A stretch of DNA of 64,000 nucleotides, taken from assembly GCF_015706575.1 (NCBI RefSeq), contig NW_024037056.1, forward strand, positions 13,095,176-13,159,175, read 5' to 3'. The notes below the pieces were generated by a model. That model saw only the letters and a list, made by a program, of their open reading frames with translations, was not told where the DNA came from and ran no database searches. Below are positions 11,146 through 25,400 of the stretch, one piece after another. The stretch is from Patiria miniata (lineage: Eukaryota; Echinodermata; Asteroidea; Valvatida; Asterinidae). The position numbers were made by a program, and so were the translations under genes. Every line of letters begins with the position of its first letter. The first letter of the stretch is position 1.

Positions 11146-11893
11146 TAAGCTTTAATTCTATAGTTCCGGCCCTTGACATTCCGGGCCCAAAACGGATAAT
11201 GATTTTTTTTTCACCTGAATTTTTGTAGAAAAAGTATGAATGTAGTTACCTTTATAATACCGTTTCATGTGAACCGAAACACTTGTCAGTTGAAAGTAAT
11301 ACATATTTGATTGATGCACTTGTCACTGTATGGGCCCCTACAATATATTTTTTTTCAACAGACACCCCTCAAATGCATCTTTTGTGTTCCATTTGTATAC
11401 TCAGTCTTTTGTAATATGTTGCTATTCTCCGAGGATTTTCAAGGCCAAATGTTTTTGTAATGCGTCTGTAAATTTCCATGTGTCGAAATTTCTTTTTCTT
11501 CAGCGGTAAATTCTCTAATATTTAATGTTTTCCCGTTAGAAAAAACATCTCCAATGATTGACTTACAGTTTAGTGGTTCAAACTTTGTAATGAAATAGTT
11601 CCTGAGCTGGAGAGAGCGGCTAGCTGGCTGCCTGTCGAAAGGTGCAGGCGCGGCGCTAGGACCAAAACTACCTACGCTGGCCAAATAACGATTTGTATGC
11701 CCAATCACGATTTGTATGTTCTCCTTTGTTTCGCTATTGGAGCATTTTGTGAGCCATGAACTTGAGGGTATGTAAAACTAAAAAAAGGAGAAGCCGTGCA
11801 CTAGGAATGCTATCTCGTGTATCTGTGAAATTTTGATGAAATTGGGCCCAGAAATTGCTCTATCGCAATGGAGCACAGGCATCATTTTTCAAA

Positions 11894-12047
11894 ATGGCGA
11901 TGGACTACAGGACTACTTTTAGGGGTGATCGTGTGTGGATGGTATTTTCTTCCAAAGGTGATCGGATTACCCCAGAAATTGAACAGAAAATGAAAGATGA
12001 TGAAATAAGCTTTACTTTAATGGGTGTCTCAAACACCTTGGAGAGTC
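11894..12047 (+). CDS. orphan coding-looking exon, unknown protein
   Basis: An open frame from ATG 11894 reads MAMDYRTTFRGDRVWMVFSS then KGDRITPEIEQKMKDDEISF and TLMGVSNTLES, followed at 12048 by a good donor GTGAGT. Composition is more protein-like than nearby frames. I recognise no family and see no partner exon before the transporter gene begins at 13345. It could be an exon of an unrecognised gene, a fragment of a domesticated or broken transposon gene, or chance. Confidence 0.2.
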
Positions 12048-12049
12048 GT

Positions 12050-13344
12050 GAGTATTTTTTAATAATTTTGGGAAGTGCGCGTAATTATCACAGGTCCGTA
12101 GATCGGTGGTCTGCAACCATTAATAAAAGCAACAGCGCCCCCATATATCAGGAAATCGGAGATTGACTTATTAACAAATTAATCCCAATTATTTTTTTTT
12201 AAATTTCCTTACAGATTGGAGAAATTGATTATTACGCAAACATACTTTTAGTGCAAAATTAATTTCACGGAAAGGTGTTTTTCAAGTGTTGGGGGAGGGG
12301 GGGGGGCTATTCATTTTCATCAGTCAACCATGAGTCAACTGTTTTCAGATCTCCGCTTTTGTACCTTGGAGATATATTTCAGTCCATCAGTATCGGTCAA
12401 TGTACCTAATAAATAATTAGTCAGTTCGGTTTTTGATTATCACACCAGCTGAAAATTAAAAAAATTAAATACAAATTGGTGTAATTTTTTGCCAATATAT
12501 TTTGGTCAAGATATTGAACGACAGACTGAAATGACATTTTCAGGCTGCGGCCGGCTCGCGGCATTTTTCTAAGCACTGTCTGTTTTTACACTCGATCACG
12601 CTCCTGTTCAAGAAATGTTCACGAGCTTCAGAATATGTGGAAGTTCACTCCCCGGCCCCAGGGTGTCGAGCAATACGCGCTCACCGCTACCTGCTCTCTC
12701 ACCCTGGTATTGGACATTTGCATATGTGCAAGATTTTTGAACACGTATGCAAATGAGGAACCGTCTGGTGCCTGGATATGCGTTACACATTAGCGTTTGT
12801 TTTTGTATGCGGTGTCTGGGGTAAAAACAGAGTCAACTCGTAGCAGCGCGAGCACGGCGTGAGTTACGAAAACACGATTTTTGAAATCAAACTGTTACGA
12901 TCTTATCGAGACAACATGCAGTATCATATTTCCTATTAATATGAGCAAATTGGAAAGGAAATTAGTATTTTCGAGAAGGCGTGGACGAATGATCGCGAAA
13001 ACACGTACTGAAGATATAACTGAAGGACTCGTGCCAGTCTAACAAAGGTCGTCCCACGTGTACACGTAAACAAACTTTACAAAACACAAGGCCGCTCTGC
13101 ACACTGCACCATTTGTGTAGTCGACCGTGCATGGGCGCCGGCGTAGCACTAGCCTAATCACCTACAGACGCCATGAGACGATTAAGTACCGCCAAAAATC
13201 ATTGAAAATTAACCGTGCATAAAATACGCCTGGATTGTGGATTGTGAGGCAAATTGGTTAGGCTCGAAATACGATCCTCGCAATCGAGTAGTTTTTGGGG
13301 TCGGGAGTGAAGATTGTCTTTGCAAGATTGACGTTGACTGCGCC
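12050..13344. other. intergenic sequence upstream of SLC5A copy 1
   Basis: No repeats or genes recognised. The last 250 bp are more CpG-rich, and a TATA-like ATAAAATA sits at 13217-13224, about 120 bp before the ATG at 13345. This is the natural place for a promoter and 5' UTR, but no element can be firmly assigned. Confidence 0.35.
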
Positions 13345-13443
13345 ATGTCTTCAGCGCAAGACGGCTTGGACACCACCCTGGTTGCTTGGGACTACGTGGC
13401 CATCGCTACGTACTTCGTCTTGGTGCTGTGTGTCGGATTGTTC
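13345..13443 (+). CDS. SLC5A3-like: SLC5A copy 1 exon 1 (residues 1-33)
   Basis: Encodes [20 protein letters not shown] then [13 protein letters not shown], the start of helix 0/1, and ends at GTAAGT in phase 0. Copy 2 exon 1 has exactly the same length and begins [10 protein letters not shown], which favours this ATG over the in-frame one at 13237. Confidence 0.88.
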
Positions 13444-16400
13444 GTAAGTCAACATTTCGATTAAGGCATTGATTTTTGTCCTTACAAATACAAGAGATGT
13501 AGTGGCAGCCCCACAAATGTGGCCAATTTACTGGCCTAGCCTACCTCCGTAAATGAAGGCCACGCACCCGAACATGTAGCCCTGTCACGCCCCAACTATC
13601 GCATCGGTCCCAACTATAGTTGGGACTGTCCCAACTATAGTGCGGCAGTTGGGTCGGCCCAACTATAGTTAGGACTGGAGTTGCGCTGGATGCTTCATGC
13701 TTGATAGATCTTGTTGGATTACTTGATGTTCCGCGGCGCTGGCACCGTGTATTCGTCGTGCATGCATGCCGCAAGGCTGGCCGGTCACGTGGTACTGCCT
13801 AGTTGGATGAGTTGTCCAGCTGCTGCTGGGTTTTATTGTCCAGCAACATTTTGCAAAATTCAAAGATTGCCATGGCCGGCCAACTATAGATGGGCCCCAC
13901 CCATAGCTAATGTCAAAGGTCCCAAGTAAAGTCGGACAGTATGTAACAGAGCTGTAGGGAATGTTTTATAGTCGTACATCAATGTAAACTATAGTTGGGA
14001 CCGCCAAATAAAAATATTGCGGTGGCCCAACTACAGATGGTCCCCACCCATAGATAATTTCATTGGTCCCAAGTAAAGTCAGATGTGTATTAGAGTTGTA
14101 GGGAATGTTTTATAATCGTACAACAATGTACACTATAGTTGGGACCGCAAAATAAAAAGATTGGAGTGGCCCAACTATAGATTCGCCCCATCAATAACTA
14201 ATTTCAGTGGTCCCCAGTAAAGGCAGACATGTATCAGAGCTGTAGGGAACGTTTTACAGTTGTACATCAATGTCAACTATAGTTGGGACACCGCAAAATA
14301 AAAAGATCGGAGTGGTCCAACTATAGATGGGCCAGCCCAACAGTGGAACTTACAGTTGGGACCGTCCCAACTATAGTTGGGACAGGCCCAACTATAGTTG
14401 GGCCAGCCCAACTGTGGAACTACAGTTGGGACAGGCCCAACTATAGTTGGGACAGGCCCAACTATAGTTGGGACCGATGCGACAGTTGGGGCGTGACAGC
14501 CCCACTGTGTGGCCGTCGGTATGCTGCGCTGAACCTTAGGTTCAGCGCCGCATACCGACGGCCACACTAGTGAGTAGTGGGGCTACCGAACATGTAGCCC
14601 CATAAATGTGGCCAATTTACTGGACTACCTCCGTAAATAAAGGCCACACTTCCACCGTGTACAAAAACATGTCGAACTTTGTCAAATTTTGATTTTCACA
14701 TTTAGGCTTAGTTTGTAGTTTAGTTTTGCTTTAGAAGCATACTCGCCCTCTTAATAATAATACTAGGCTCATCAGGGCAAGATTACCATATGCGAAGTTC
14801 ACTAATTTTCCTCTGTATTGACTAACAAGCCCCCAGATTGCAATTTCATGTCATCAAAGTCAATTTGAGCTGTGAGAAAATACAAGCATTTTCTTAGAAA
14901 ACACTTAGAATTTTTCAGTCCACTCTCATAGGGTTTGTACACAGAGTGTTGAGTGAACTTCGTATATGGAAATCTTTCCCTAATCAGAAAGTGCTGCCTT
15001 TTTCAGATGTCTAATTTTCGTGAAATTTCAAGTTGAAATTTTGATACGCAAATTACGTGTGCAAACGAATCTGGAAATTTCACAAAAACCAGACATCTGA
15101 TCGCCAGACCATGTCCGAATGTTAAAAAGGCGATAAGTTGGGTCCAAGTTACTAGGACTAGCACTGGCTAGGGTCGTAGGCATTAGCCAGTCCCGATGAA
15201 GGCAAATCAAGTAGTTCTCCTTTGGGAAAGAATTCCATACACGGCCGCCACTCATATTCCTTAATACTAATATGACCTGAAAAGTACCAAAAGTTGTAAA
15301 TCTGATGAAGAAACACTATTTTAGGAGTGCAAAAATTCTTTGATGTAACTGTTTTTTGTCATGGCCCATAGACTTTGTACAGGAGGTCTGAGTGGAGGCC
15401 GTGTATGGAATTCTTTTTCCCCAAAAATGGTAAAAAGAATACAAATGAGAAAGAAAGTTACCCCGGGTAGATCAACATTCATGACATTCCCTAAGAATAA
15501 GATCGCTTAAATTGTTGACAACAACCGGTAATTATAATGTGAAAAAAAAAAATCAAAAATATTCTGATAAACAATACTGGTCACATAATTATGTCCACCG
15601 AGCAGTGCCATCAAACTTTTGGCTGATTGATTGAGCACGTGTGTGACATCACGGTCGTCAATCGAAGAAAAACAAGTCACGCTTTTCAACGACTGTTTCA
15701 TGTATTGATACGTGCCCTGCGCCGAATGACAGTATGGGCTTTTAATACATCCACGAAACGTACCCGTTCTAAACAAATAACGGAAGTTAACCACTTGAAA
15801 TCCATCTCAAACATCGTAGGCCTAACTAATCAAGTGACGAAAGAAAATGCCATCGTTAGTAGGTTTAAGAATAAAAAAAACCCCACTGACATGACTGAGC
15901 ATGTTTCAATACACGAAACAGTTGTTGATAAAGCTCAGTCATGTCAGTTGGTTTTTTCATTCCGAACATTTTTGATTTTTTTTCTCAAATTTCCGGTTGT
16001 TGGGAACAATTTAAGCGGTCTTACTCAGAGGGAATGTCATGAATCTGTTGATCTATCCAGGGTAACTGTCTTTCTCATTTGTATTCTCTTTAGGCCAAAA
16101 AAAAAAAGTCGGCAAAATGAAAAAGTTTTGTTTACAATGTAAGATGATGTCTCAAAACCGCCAAACTCACTGGTTTGACTGGAACGCTGCTGCTGCACAA
16201 TTTCAACGTATTTTTAGATGGGGTTACGATCGAGTATAAGCTTTATGTGGCCTCTCTGGACTCCCCTAAATTTTGCACTAAATTTAGTCAGGCACCATTT
16301 GCAGTCATTCGCCGACATTTGAAGAAAAAAAAAGTAAAAAAAAGAAGAAAAAAAAAGCCGCGTCGCCGCACCACTTTTGGGGCAAGCTCCATACCAGAAA

Positions 16401-19400
16401 CTGGAGACTTTTTATTTTTGGCCTGACGACTTCTGTTTTTTGGGTTGGGCCTTATGTCCTCTGGTATTTCAGTTTTCAAAACATGTGGAATTAATGTCTC
16501 TATTCGGTGGAGCGCTAATATGGAGTGTACCTTAGTTCCGGCGGTCCACTCAGTAGAGCTAGTCATTGTGAATGTTCTGAATGTGAGCAATGACGCATAT
16601 CGAACTGTCTAGACAGGTTGTCTGTAAATAGAAATAATTTGTATCCCATATCTGAATTGTACAAGGGCGGATCCAGAGAGGATACTGCCGGGGGTTGGGG
16701 GTGGGATGGAGAGCATTTTGGTCACTGACGGCCAGTAGTGTGGGGGAAGGGGGCAGGGTGGGCACCAGCATGTTATGAGGGGCCACCAACGCTGAACCCA
16801 ACAACAACTTTTCCCCTAAATTTCCAGGCAACCGCAAGTCCTGCAAATTTGAAGGGGGGGGGGACCTCTTTTGACGCTGGTTGGCACTTTGTTTCCTTAT
16901 CATTTTATTCACATTTCATCCAACCAGGGAAGTCAAAAGTAGTCATCTGGATTCCTCTTCGTTTTAGTTCCTGAAAGTTTTTTTTTTTTTAAAGACACTT
17001 CCTTTGGACTTTGCAAGCCGGAAATTTCAAATATTTGGGGGGGGGGGGCCTGAGGGGGGACCTGAGAGAGGAACTGGCAATTATTAACCTTAACAGAACT
17101 CGACCAATCAAACTCCAAGGGAATGTTTTGTTGGAATACATCAGGATGGGTACAGTACCCCTAAACATTGCCTTTTGCAATGGGTTGGCACACCTCCAGA
17201 ATCGAAGTCAGAAATACGTGCGTGCAGTTTCCCATATGGTGGTGGAATTTGCCAGGATGGGTGTGGTTCCTAGTAAATCACGCTAGGGAGTTAGGGTTAA
17301 AGTCTTGAACTAGGTCACATGTTCATATTACTTGTTGGACAATGTGGTATTTGGACATTATTATACAGTTGGGAAAGATTTCCATACGAAGTTCACTCAA
17401 CACCCTGTGTACAAACCCTATGAGATTGGACTGAACAATTCTAAGTGTTTTCTAAGAAAATGCTTGTATTTTCTCACTGCTCAAATTGACTTTGATGACA
17501 TGAAATTGCTATCTGGGGGCTTGTTAGTCAATACAGAGGAAAATTAGTGAACTTTGTATATGGAAATCTTTCCTACAGTTGTATTAAATCAAGGAGAGTG
17601 ATTTTTTGTTCTCCAGAACATTTCTGTTTCTGCCTACACAGTCTTTCACAGGGGAATCTGATTTCTTCAAATGATGGCACCTTTTAAAATTATTTTATTT
17701 GGAGTTTCAGTTAAGATTAAGAGTCAGGCTAAGATTGATTTTGATTTATTCAGTCAATGATTAAAACACAAACACAGGAATTTGTAACGTTGGGACTTGC
17801 ATAAAAATGACTCACTTTAAAATACCATACAATTAAAACAGTAACCACAAAAGATTAGTATGTAAAAATATGTACATACAATTACATGTACATTACTCTG
17901 CATGTATGCATACACATTTGATAATTATAATTTTATGATTCCTGGACAGACGGATATGTATGCATTTTATGCTCCATTGCACTCCTTACACATAATTAGT
18001 ACTCAAGTGGCATATTGGGCTTTTTCTGCCGGTTGGTGTCTCATGTTTAACATCAGTTCACTTGCAGATCGATGTGAAAAGCTAAGGCCAAAAAAAAATA
18101 GCCTCCGGTTTCTGGTATGCGCGGGCGTCGCCGTAGCCATGCGCGTCGGCAAAATGAAATAGTTTTTTTTTTCCAATCAAAGATGATGTCTCAAAACCGC
18201 CAAACTCACTGCTTTGACTGGAATCCTGCTGTTGCACAACTTTAACGTGTTTTTCGATAAGGTTATGATCGAGAATAAGCTTTATGTGGCCTCTCTGGAC
18301 TCCCACATATTTGCACTAAGTTTAGTCGGGCACCATTTGCAGTCATCAGCCGACATTTGAAGCAAAAAAAAGCCGCGTCGCCGCACCACTTTTTTGAGCA
18401 AGCTCCATACCAGAAACCGGAGACTTTTTTTTTTTGGCCTAAGCCTAAATTTTGCTAGGACGCTTACGAACCCACTGGCCCATTGCCATAGACTCTGGCC
18501 GACTCACCTTGAACGAGAGAGTACCATGCAATTACGAACACAGAATATTCTTCCCCAAATAAAATACCAGACAAACAGATACAGAGACGCGTACCTTATT
18601 TTAGAATACTTGTCAATAGTATTTTAACTTAAGATCAATCCCTGAGAACTTTTAACTGATGTATTTAAACTGTTTTTTTTTACTGATTTATTCATTTATA
18701 TATCAGTTTTTAAAATCATAATAAAGTGAATTTATTGTTGATTTGCTGATAAAACAGAATTTGGCATATGGAAAACTTTAGTATAAGTTTGATTGACGAA
18801 TCAATTTTATCACGTAAATCATGTTTTACTAATCTTTTTTAATGTAATTTAAGGAGTCCAATTTCTTAATCTTTTAAACGTAATTCAGGGAGTTCATTCA
18901 TTAATCAAATATCAAGTCAATGTTCAAGTTCTTATTTGGTAACATAATCGAATATTGTCATTGAAATTATTAATATTTTTTTTTTATGGAATATTGACCA
19001 ATCATACTCTATTCTTCAGTGCAATCTCGATGATTGTAATATTACTAAATATACTGATCTTTTAATGTCAATCGTATTTCAAACATCACTTTTCAAGGTG
19101 TTTTTTTTTTTACAATTTAAATGGGGACCGTATCTTATTGCATGTTTGTGTAAATTTCGTAATAATTGATTTTTTTTGTTTCTAATGGTTTAACATTGTA
19201 TTGTCATCTTAATTCGGCACATGCTGCCACGATGATTTTTAATAAACCAGTCTTTCTATCTACGTATCATTCAAAAGTGAATAACTTAGTATTGCTATTG
19301 TAAAATAGGAATTTAGAAAAGGAATCTTGTTCGGGATGGAACCGAAAATAGAATGGGGAACGCAACTTTAAAACTGGAAAAATTTGAGCTTAAGGCAAAA

Positions 19401-22400
19401 AAAAAATACTTGGTCTCCGGTCAGTGTGCGTGTCGATTTTAATCGTGCGCGTCAACCTTTTTTTTTTCTCCAAATTAACACGGAAGCTACAACAGCGCCC
19501 TCTATTGCCGCGCCTCCTCAAATTTTTGTACCAAGGAGCACTAAGGAATGGGGAAATTGCACCAAGGCAAATGATAAAGGGCACCAAGGCAAATTATGGA
19601 GGACACAAATGTATAATGAGGACACAAAAAAGCAAAATAGTACCCACCTTGTCTGTACAATACAAGCTTGAAAAAAAAAAAAAAAAATTTGGGCCTAATA
19701 TCACAAATTTTAATTTATTGCTACCGGTAAATCCTCTTTTCTTGCAGTCGTTATGTCGCTCCAACCGTGGAACAGTCAGTGGTTATTTCTTGGCCGGACG
19801 ATACATGATTTGGTTGCCGGTAAGTAGGACATTGACATTCAGGTAAAAAAAAAGGTACGAAAATCATGTATCAATGTTTTTATTCAAGGTACCGGGTAGA
19901 TGACAGTTTGTGTTTCAGATATTCAGTGGTAGGGCCTATACAGGGTGTTTCAATAAAATGGAAACCCAACTTTGAAGAACCAGTATGGACAGACTAAATC
20001 TTTACTGGCTATAAAACTGTTATCATCTGAAAGCGTAATCGCTATGCTTTTCAATGATACCTTGTTTACATTTCCAGGGTCACGCATCAGTGAGCGCCAC
20101 TAATTTTAATGCAAAATTGCAGTTGGGTCATTTTCATGTCAAACACAATAGGCACGGTGTGCATAAGAATACGTATTCAAGAAGAAGACAGAGTGCAGAA
20201 AAAGAAACCAAAAAAACAAGTCGGGTTGATTTCAAAACTGGATTTTATTGTTTGTCATGAATTTTTCGTTTTGACCAAGCCACGTTCAAAACAATGTGCC
20301 GTTTTCCCGAGGATTAACATTTAAGCCATTTCACAGACATTTCCGTAACAATAGGCACACCGTGCCCAGTTTTTTTTTTTTTTTTATGAAAGTGAACCAA
20401 CTGCATTTTTGCATCCCAGTTTTCAAGACAATGATGCTCAGTGATGCATGACTCAGAAAATCTAACCACGGTATCATTGAAAAGCATAGAGATGATGCTT
20501 TCAGATGATACCAGTTTTATAGCCAGTAAACTTATCGTCTGTCCATACTCATGCTTTGAAGCTGGGTTTCCTTTTTTTTTGAAACACCCTGTATAGGTTG
20601 CTTCAGGTACATTTTAAATTGAAAAATCCTGAACTTTTAATACTTACAATGTATTTATGCAATGTAGAGAGTTCCTATCAATTTTTTATTCAATATCACA
20701 GCTCTGGAGTTTTTTTTTTATAAAGGCCCAGTGGTCATTGAATTCTGCAAACTACATCCAATCATTGTGGAGAACATTGCATGCGTCTCATCACTTTTGT
20801 TGGCATGACTGTGAGCTGATGGGAAATTCTGATGAAATCAGATAACCGTTATTCGGTTTGAAAAAAAATTAGGATAACCGGATTTTGACAATCTCCGATT
20901 TCTCCCGCCACTATTCGATTATCAACTGAACATAGCATTATTTTGAATCAAACATTAAAAAAATCTGAACTCTTGATGTCTTGATCAGATGATGAAACAC
21001 GTCCACACTGTTAATATTTATTGTAAAGGTTGCTAACAACATTCGTGCTCAGTACATGTAAAAGTTGCTAACAACATTCGTGCTCAGTACACATTATGTA
21101 CAATGTGGACCTTCCATTGAAAAAACCCCCAAACAGAACGTACAACATGTAATTTGTACTAAACAAACTGCCGGTATGTTGTCTGTAGAGTTGGGAATTC
21201 ATTCATAGTTTATGAATTATGAATAATTCGATTTTCTCGGGTTGACTTGCATGCTATAGGAAACACTGCTTTTGTTTGCAATCATATTCATCATGCTATC
21301 AGGAAAGCGGATCTAGAAACACAACAGCTGCATGTACACAATGATAGAAAAAGGAAAAAAAGAATTCAATTTCAATCGAAATTTTCCTGGCAAGTAGTTA
21401 ATCCGGCTTGCATTTAAACACATAAGCCCAGGTTTTGCTATTTTTAACATTTTTATTTTTAACCTTTGGTTCATTCATCGCTAAAGGGAATGTACATCAT
21501 TGGCTTTTGCTGCAATTATCAGAAATGAACTATTTGAGGGGTTAATATATAATAGGTCAAATATTGTTACACTGACATGTTTGAAGTTTTGTGTTCGGGA
21601 ATGCTGGAAAGATAAAAAAAGACAAAAATATTCAAGTACTCTGGTTCCCTGACTCCACTGAAGATGAAATGGATCAATTTATAGATGCCAGAAATTGTAA
21701 GGTAAAGGAACCAGTCTAGCTGGCCTGCACCCCTTTATGAACATGTATCCAATAGCAAACAAAATGTGGCCTGAAAAAAAAATTGGTAAATTTGGAGCAG
21801 TAGTTGAAAAATAGTTGGGTTTTTCCAACGGTGGTCAGCCGACCACTGCTGGAAATGTAAACAAAAATACCATTTTCTGGAAAATGACTTCACACCAGGT
21901 GACATAATTTTACAGGATGCTTTAGACTGTCATTTACCAACATCCAAGTAAGGTATTTCATAAAAACTTGGAAATTTTATTTTTCGATGTTTGCAAATGA
22001 AGAACTCTCAGATGCCCAAAACGCCTGATGTCTTGTTCTAAATCCACATTTGAATTTCAAAGTATGATAAAGTTGCACAGAAACACCTGTAAAAACTACC
22101 ACAGGAGACATACACGTACTTGATATAATTATCATCCACGTGTGACTGAGTTTAGTACAGAATTTGTTCATGGAGGACAAAAAAACACCTAGCTTTTAGC
22201 ATTGAAGTGAGGTGTCAAAATGATTCATGACGTTTTTTTAGTACCACAAGAAACAGCTTTTAATAAAATACCCCAAGAATGGAAAGTTCGGTTGAATTGT
22301 ACCTCATTCTCCTAGTGGGAAGTCAATATTCAATGTAATGTGACCTTGAAAGGGTCACCTATATTGACCTCTGTAATTCACATGAGTAGGTCTACGTACT

Positions 22401-25400
22401 TTGCGTGAAATTCTACCATATTTCGCAGTGGTCTGTGATATTACTTAAAAATGTTTTTCCACAACCACATCTGGTGTTAGTTTAAAGGGAATATACATCA
22501 TTTGCTTTTGCTGTAATTTTCAGAAATGGATGGAATTGGGGGGTTGGAAATATATAGCAAATATAGTTACACTGACTTATTTGAGGTTTTGGGTTCGAAA
22601 ATGCTATATAAACCAAGAAAAACGATCATTTTCCTGTAGTCTGGTTCCCTGACTCCATATAAGAAGAAACAGAGCAGTTTACATACATTGGGGAATTGTA
22701 AGGTCAGGGAACCAGTCTAGCTGGCTCGTACCCGTTCATAGGTTTGTAATCGATTGCAAACAAGTGCGATGGTCAATTGGGGCCAGTATTTGAAAAAAAG
22801 CCAGTTGTTTCCAACGCTGATCGGCCGATCAGCGTTGGAAATTGATACAAAAATACCACTTTTCTTGAAAATGACAGTATACCAGGTCCCATGATTTTAC
22901 AGGATGCTTTACACTGTCATTCACTCACATTCGAGCAAGGTATTTCAAAATAATTTGGTAGTTTTTTTTTCTTTTGATGTTTGCAAATGTTGTATTTTCC
23001 CTTTAAACAGGCATGCAACTTTTCCTTGGATCAGCTGATTTCCTCTTTTGTTACTTCCCATGTGTGCCATTGAAAATAGAAAAACACTGTACAAAGTCTG
23101 GGAAAAATTTGAATTTCCTCTTTTTTTGTGATTTCCCAGTTGCATGCCTGTTTAAAAGGTCAATAGCCGGGCATCCTCATAATGGGGCCGAAATTAATCC
23201 AAGTGCGGACACATACATGTAGTAACCAAAATGGAAAGTAACTTTTTACAAAATTATGTTTTTAGTCCAAAGTGAAACACATAGCTAGCTTGGACAAGAT
23301 CCCTCGTTCTATACCTCATAGTCTTCTCAGTGCACTTTACAACCCTTCCAAGTTTTTCAAAACCACTTTTGCCCACAGAAAAGCATAGAGTTAGCATTCA
23401 CACTTACAATTCCTTCGAGGTCATCTTTTGTGGACTATGGATAACACTTCAAATCCCAGCACAAAAAAGTACTTATGTGTGCATGGTTAAGCAGCAGCAG
23501 GACAAACAATGAGCAGGCAGATATGGTGAAACTGCAGGGTTTTAAAGGGTTTTTACATATTGCTCTGAATATTGACTTCCCTCAAGGACGATTAGCAAAA
23601 TTGGCCCATATTTATGAACATCTTCATCCCTTAAAAATTCGTTAAAGAGCCATTTTCCCTTGAAATTACAGTTAACTACATTTTCACGGACTTTTCAACC
23701 GATTAAGCCAGATTAGGGGTCCTTGAAAACACCCTTAAGAAAATCCTTAATGTTTACCCATGGAGATAGACCCATTAGGTCAATTACCGTTAGGCCAAAA
23801 AAAATAAGTCTCCGGTTTCTGGTATGGAGCTTGTCCAAAAAGTGGTGCGGCGACGCGGGTTTTTTTTTTTTTTTACCTGACTTTTTTGCTTCAAATGTCG
23901 GCTGATGACTGCAAATGGTGCCCGACTAAACTTAGTGCAAATATATGGGAGTCCAGAGAGGCCACATAAAGCTTATTCTCGATCATAACCCCATCTAAAA
24001 ACACGTTAAAATTGTGCAGCAGCAGGATTCCAGTCAAACCAGTGAGTTTGGCAGTTTTGAGACATCATCTTTCATTGAAAAAAAAAACTTTTTCATTTTG
24101 CCGACGCGCATGGCTACGGCGACGCGCGCGCATACCAGAAACCGGAGGCTTTTTTTTTTTGGCCTTATGTATAACCAATGATAATCCTCAGTGGTCAGGG
24201 TCATTAAAAAAACGTGAAAGTACCCTTACAGGATTAGCCTTATATAAGCCCATGTAAATGTCTGTGAAACATCTCTTAAAGATTCTTTTCACAGAGAAAT
24301 GGACTTTTAATGAAAATTTAAGGGATCAGATGTTCATAGTATCTCCCACTCAAGGATACTCCCTCCTCTTTGGCTGCTCCTCTTGCCACCTCCCCCACCC
24401 ACCCCTCATCTTGGTCCCCCAAGAAACTAACAAGTTTGGCCTATACAATCTACATATGCAATCTACATGTACCTCTTTCTTTGAAGGTTGGTGCGTCTCT
24501 GTTTGCGAGTAACATTGGCAGCGAGCACTTCATTGGTCTTGCTGGCTCAGGAGCTGCTGCTGGTATCGGAGTTGGTGCTTTTGAACTGAACGTAAGTCAG
24601 CCTAAACAAAAACAGCCTCAAATACACACATGCCAAAATCTGCTTACTGTTAGCCAAAAATCCCTGCTTATTATAGCAGAAAATTCTGTGTTTATGGTTA
24701 GCGTATTTCACGGTTTAGCAGGGAATTTTGGCTTCTGCGCATGCGTGCATCCCATGATGCTGTGTGTTGACAGGGTTAGCACAAAGTTTTTCTGCTAGCG
24801 CGGTTAGCACAAAATGCTGATCGTAGGGCGGAAGTATATACTTAGCAGAAGCTTGAAATTGGGCCCTGACCAGCTTAGCTTGTTTAGTAGCTTGTTTGGG
24901 GGTAATCAGGGCCCAATTTAATGGCACTGCTTAACAGTTAGCAGAAAAGTTGTGCTTACTAAAGCAGAAAAATGTGCTTACACTGTTTCACGGCATGGAT
25001 GTGCTAACGGTCGCGCGCATAGAGATTTCTATTTTGTCACTAAGTTAAAGGGAACATCATTTGCTTTTGCTGTAATTTTCAGAAATGGATGGAATTAGGG
25101 GGTTGGAAATATATAGCAAATATAGTTACACTGACTTTTTTGAGGTTTTGGGTTCGAAAATGCTACAAAAACCAAGAAAAACAATCATTTTCCTGTAGTC
25201 TGGTTCCCTGACTTCATATAAGAAGAAACAGAGCAGTTTACATACATTGGGGAATTGTAAGGTCAGGGAACCAGTCTAGCTGGCTTGTACCCGTTCATAG
25301 GTGTGTAATCGATTGCAAACAAGTGTGATGGTCAATTGGGGCCAGTATTTGAAAAAAAGCCAGTTTTTTTCCAATGCTGGTCGGCCGATTAGCTTTGGAA

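Noticed and set aside
13237-13344. Upstream in-frame ATG of SLC5A copy 1 as the true start
   Set aside because: It would add 36 residues with no membrane-protein character, and copy 2 aligns exactly from the ATG at 13345.
15627-16142. 171-residue protein on the + strand
   Set aside because: The frame lies within a foldback element, includes both arms of hairpins and resembles no known protein.
24864-24921. Operator-like palindrome GGGCCCTGA..TCAGGGCCC
   Set aside because: Better explained as facing ends of two dispersed repeat units, the same ends being found at 34038.
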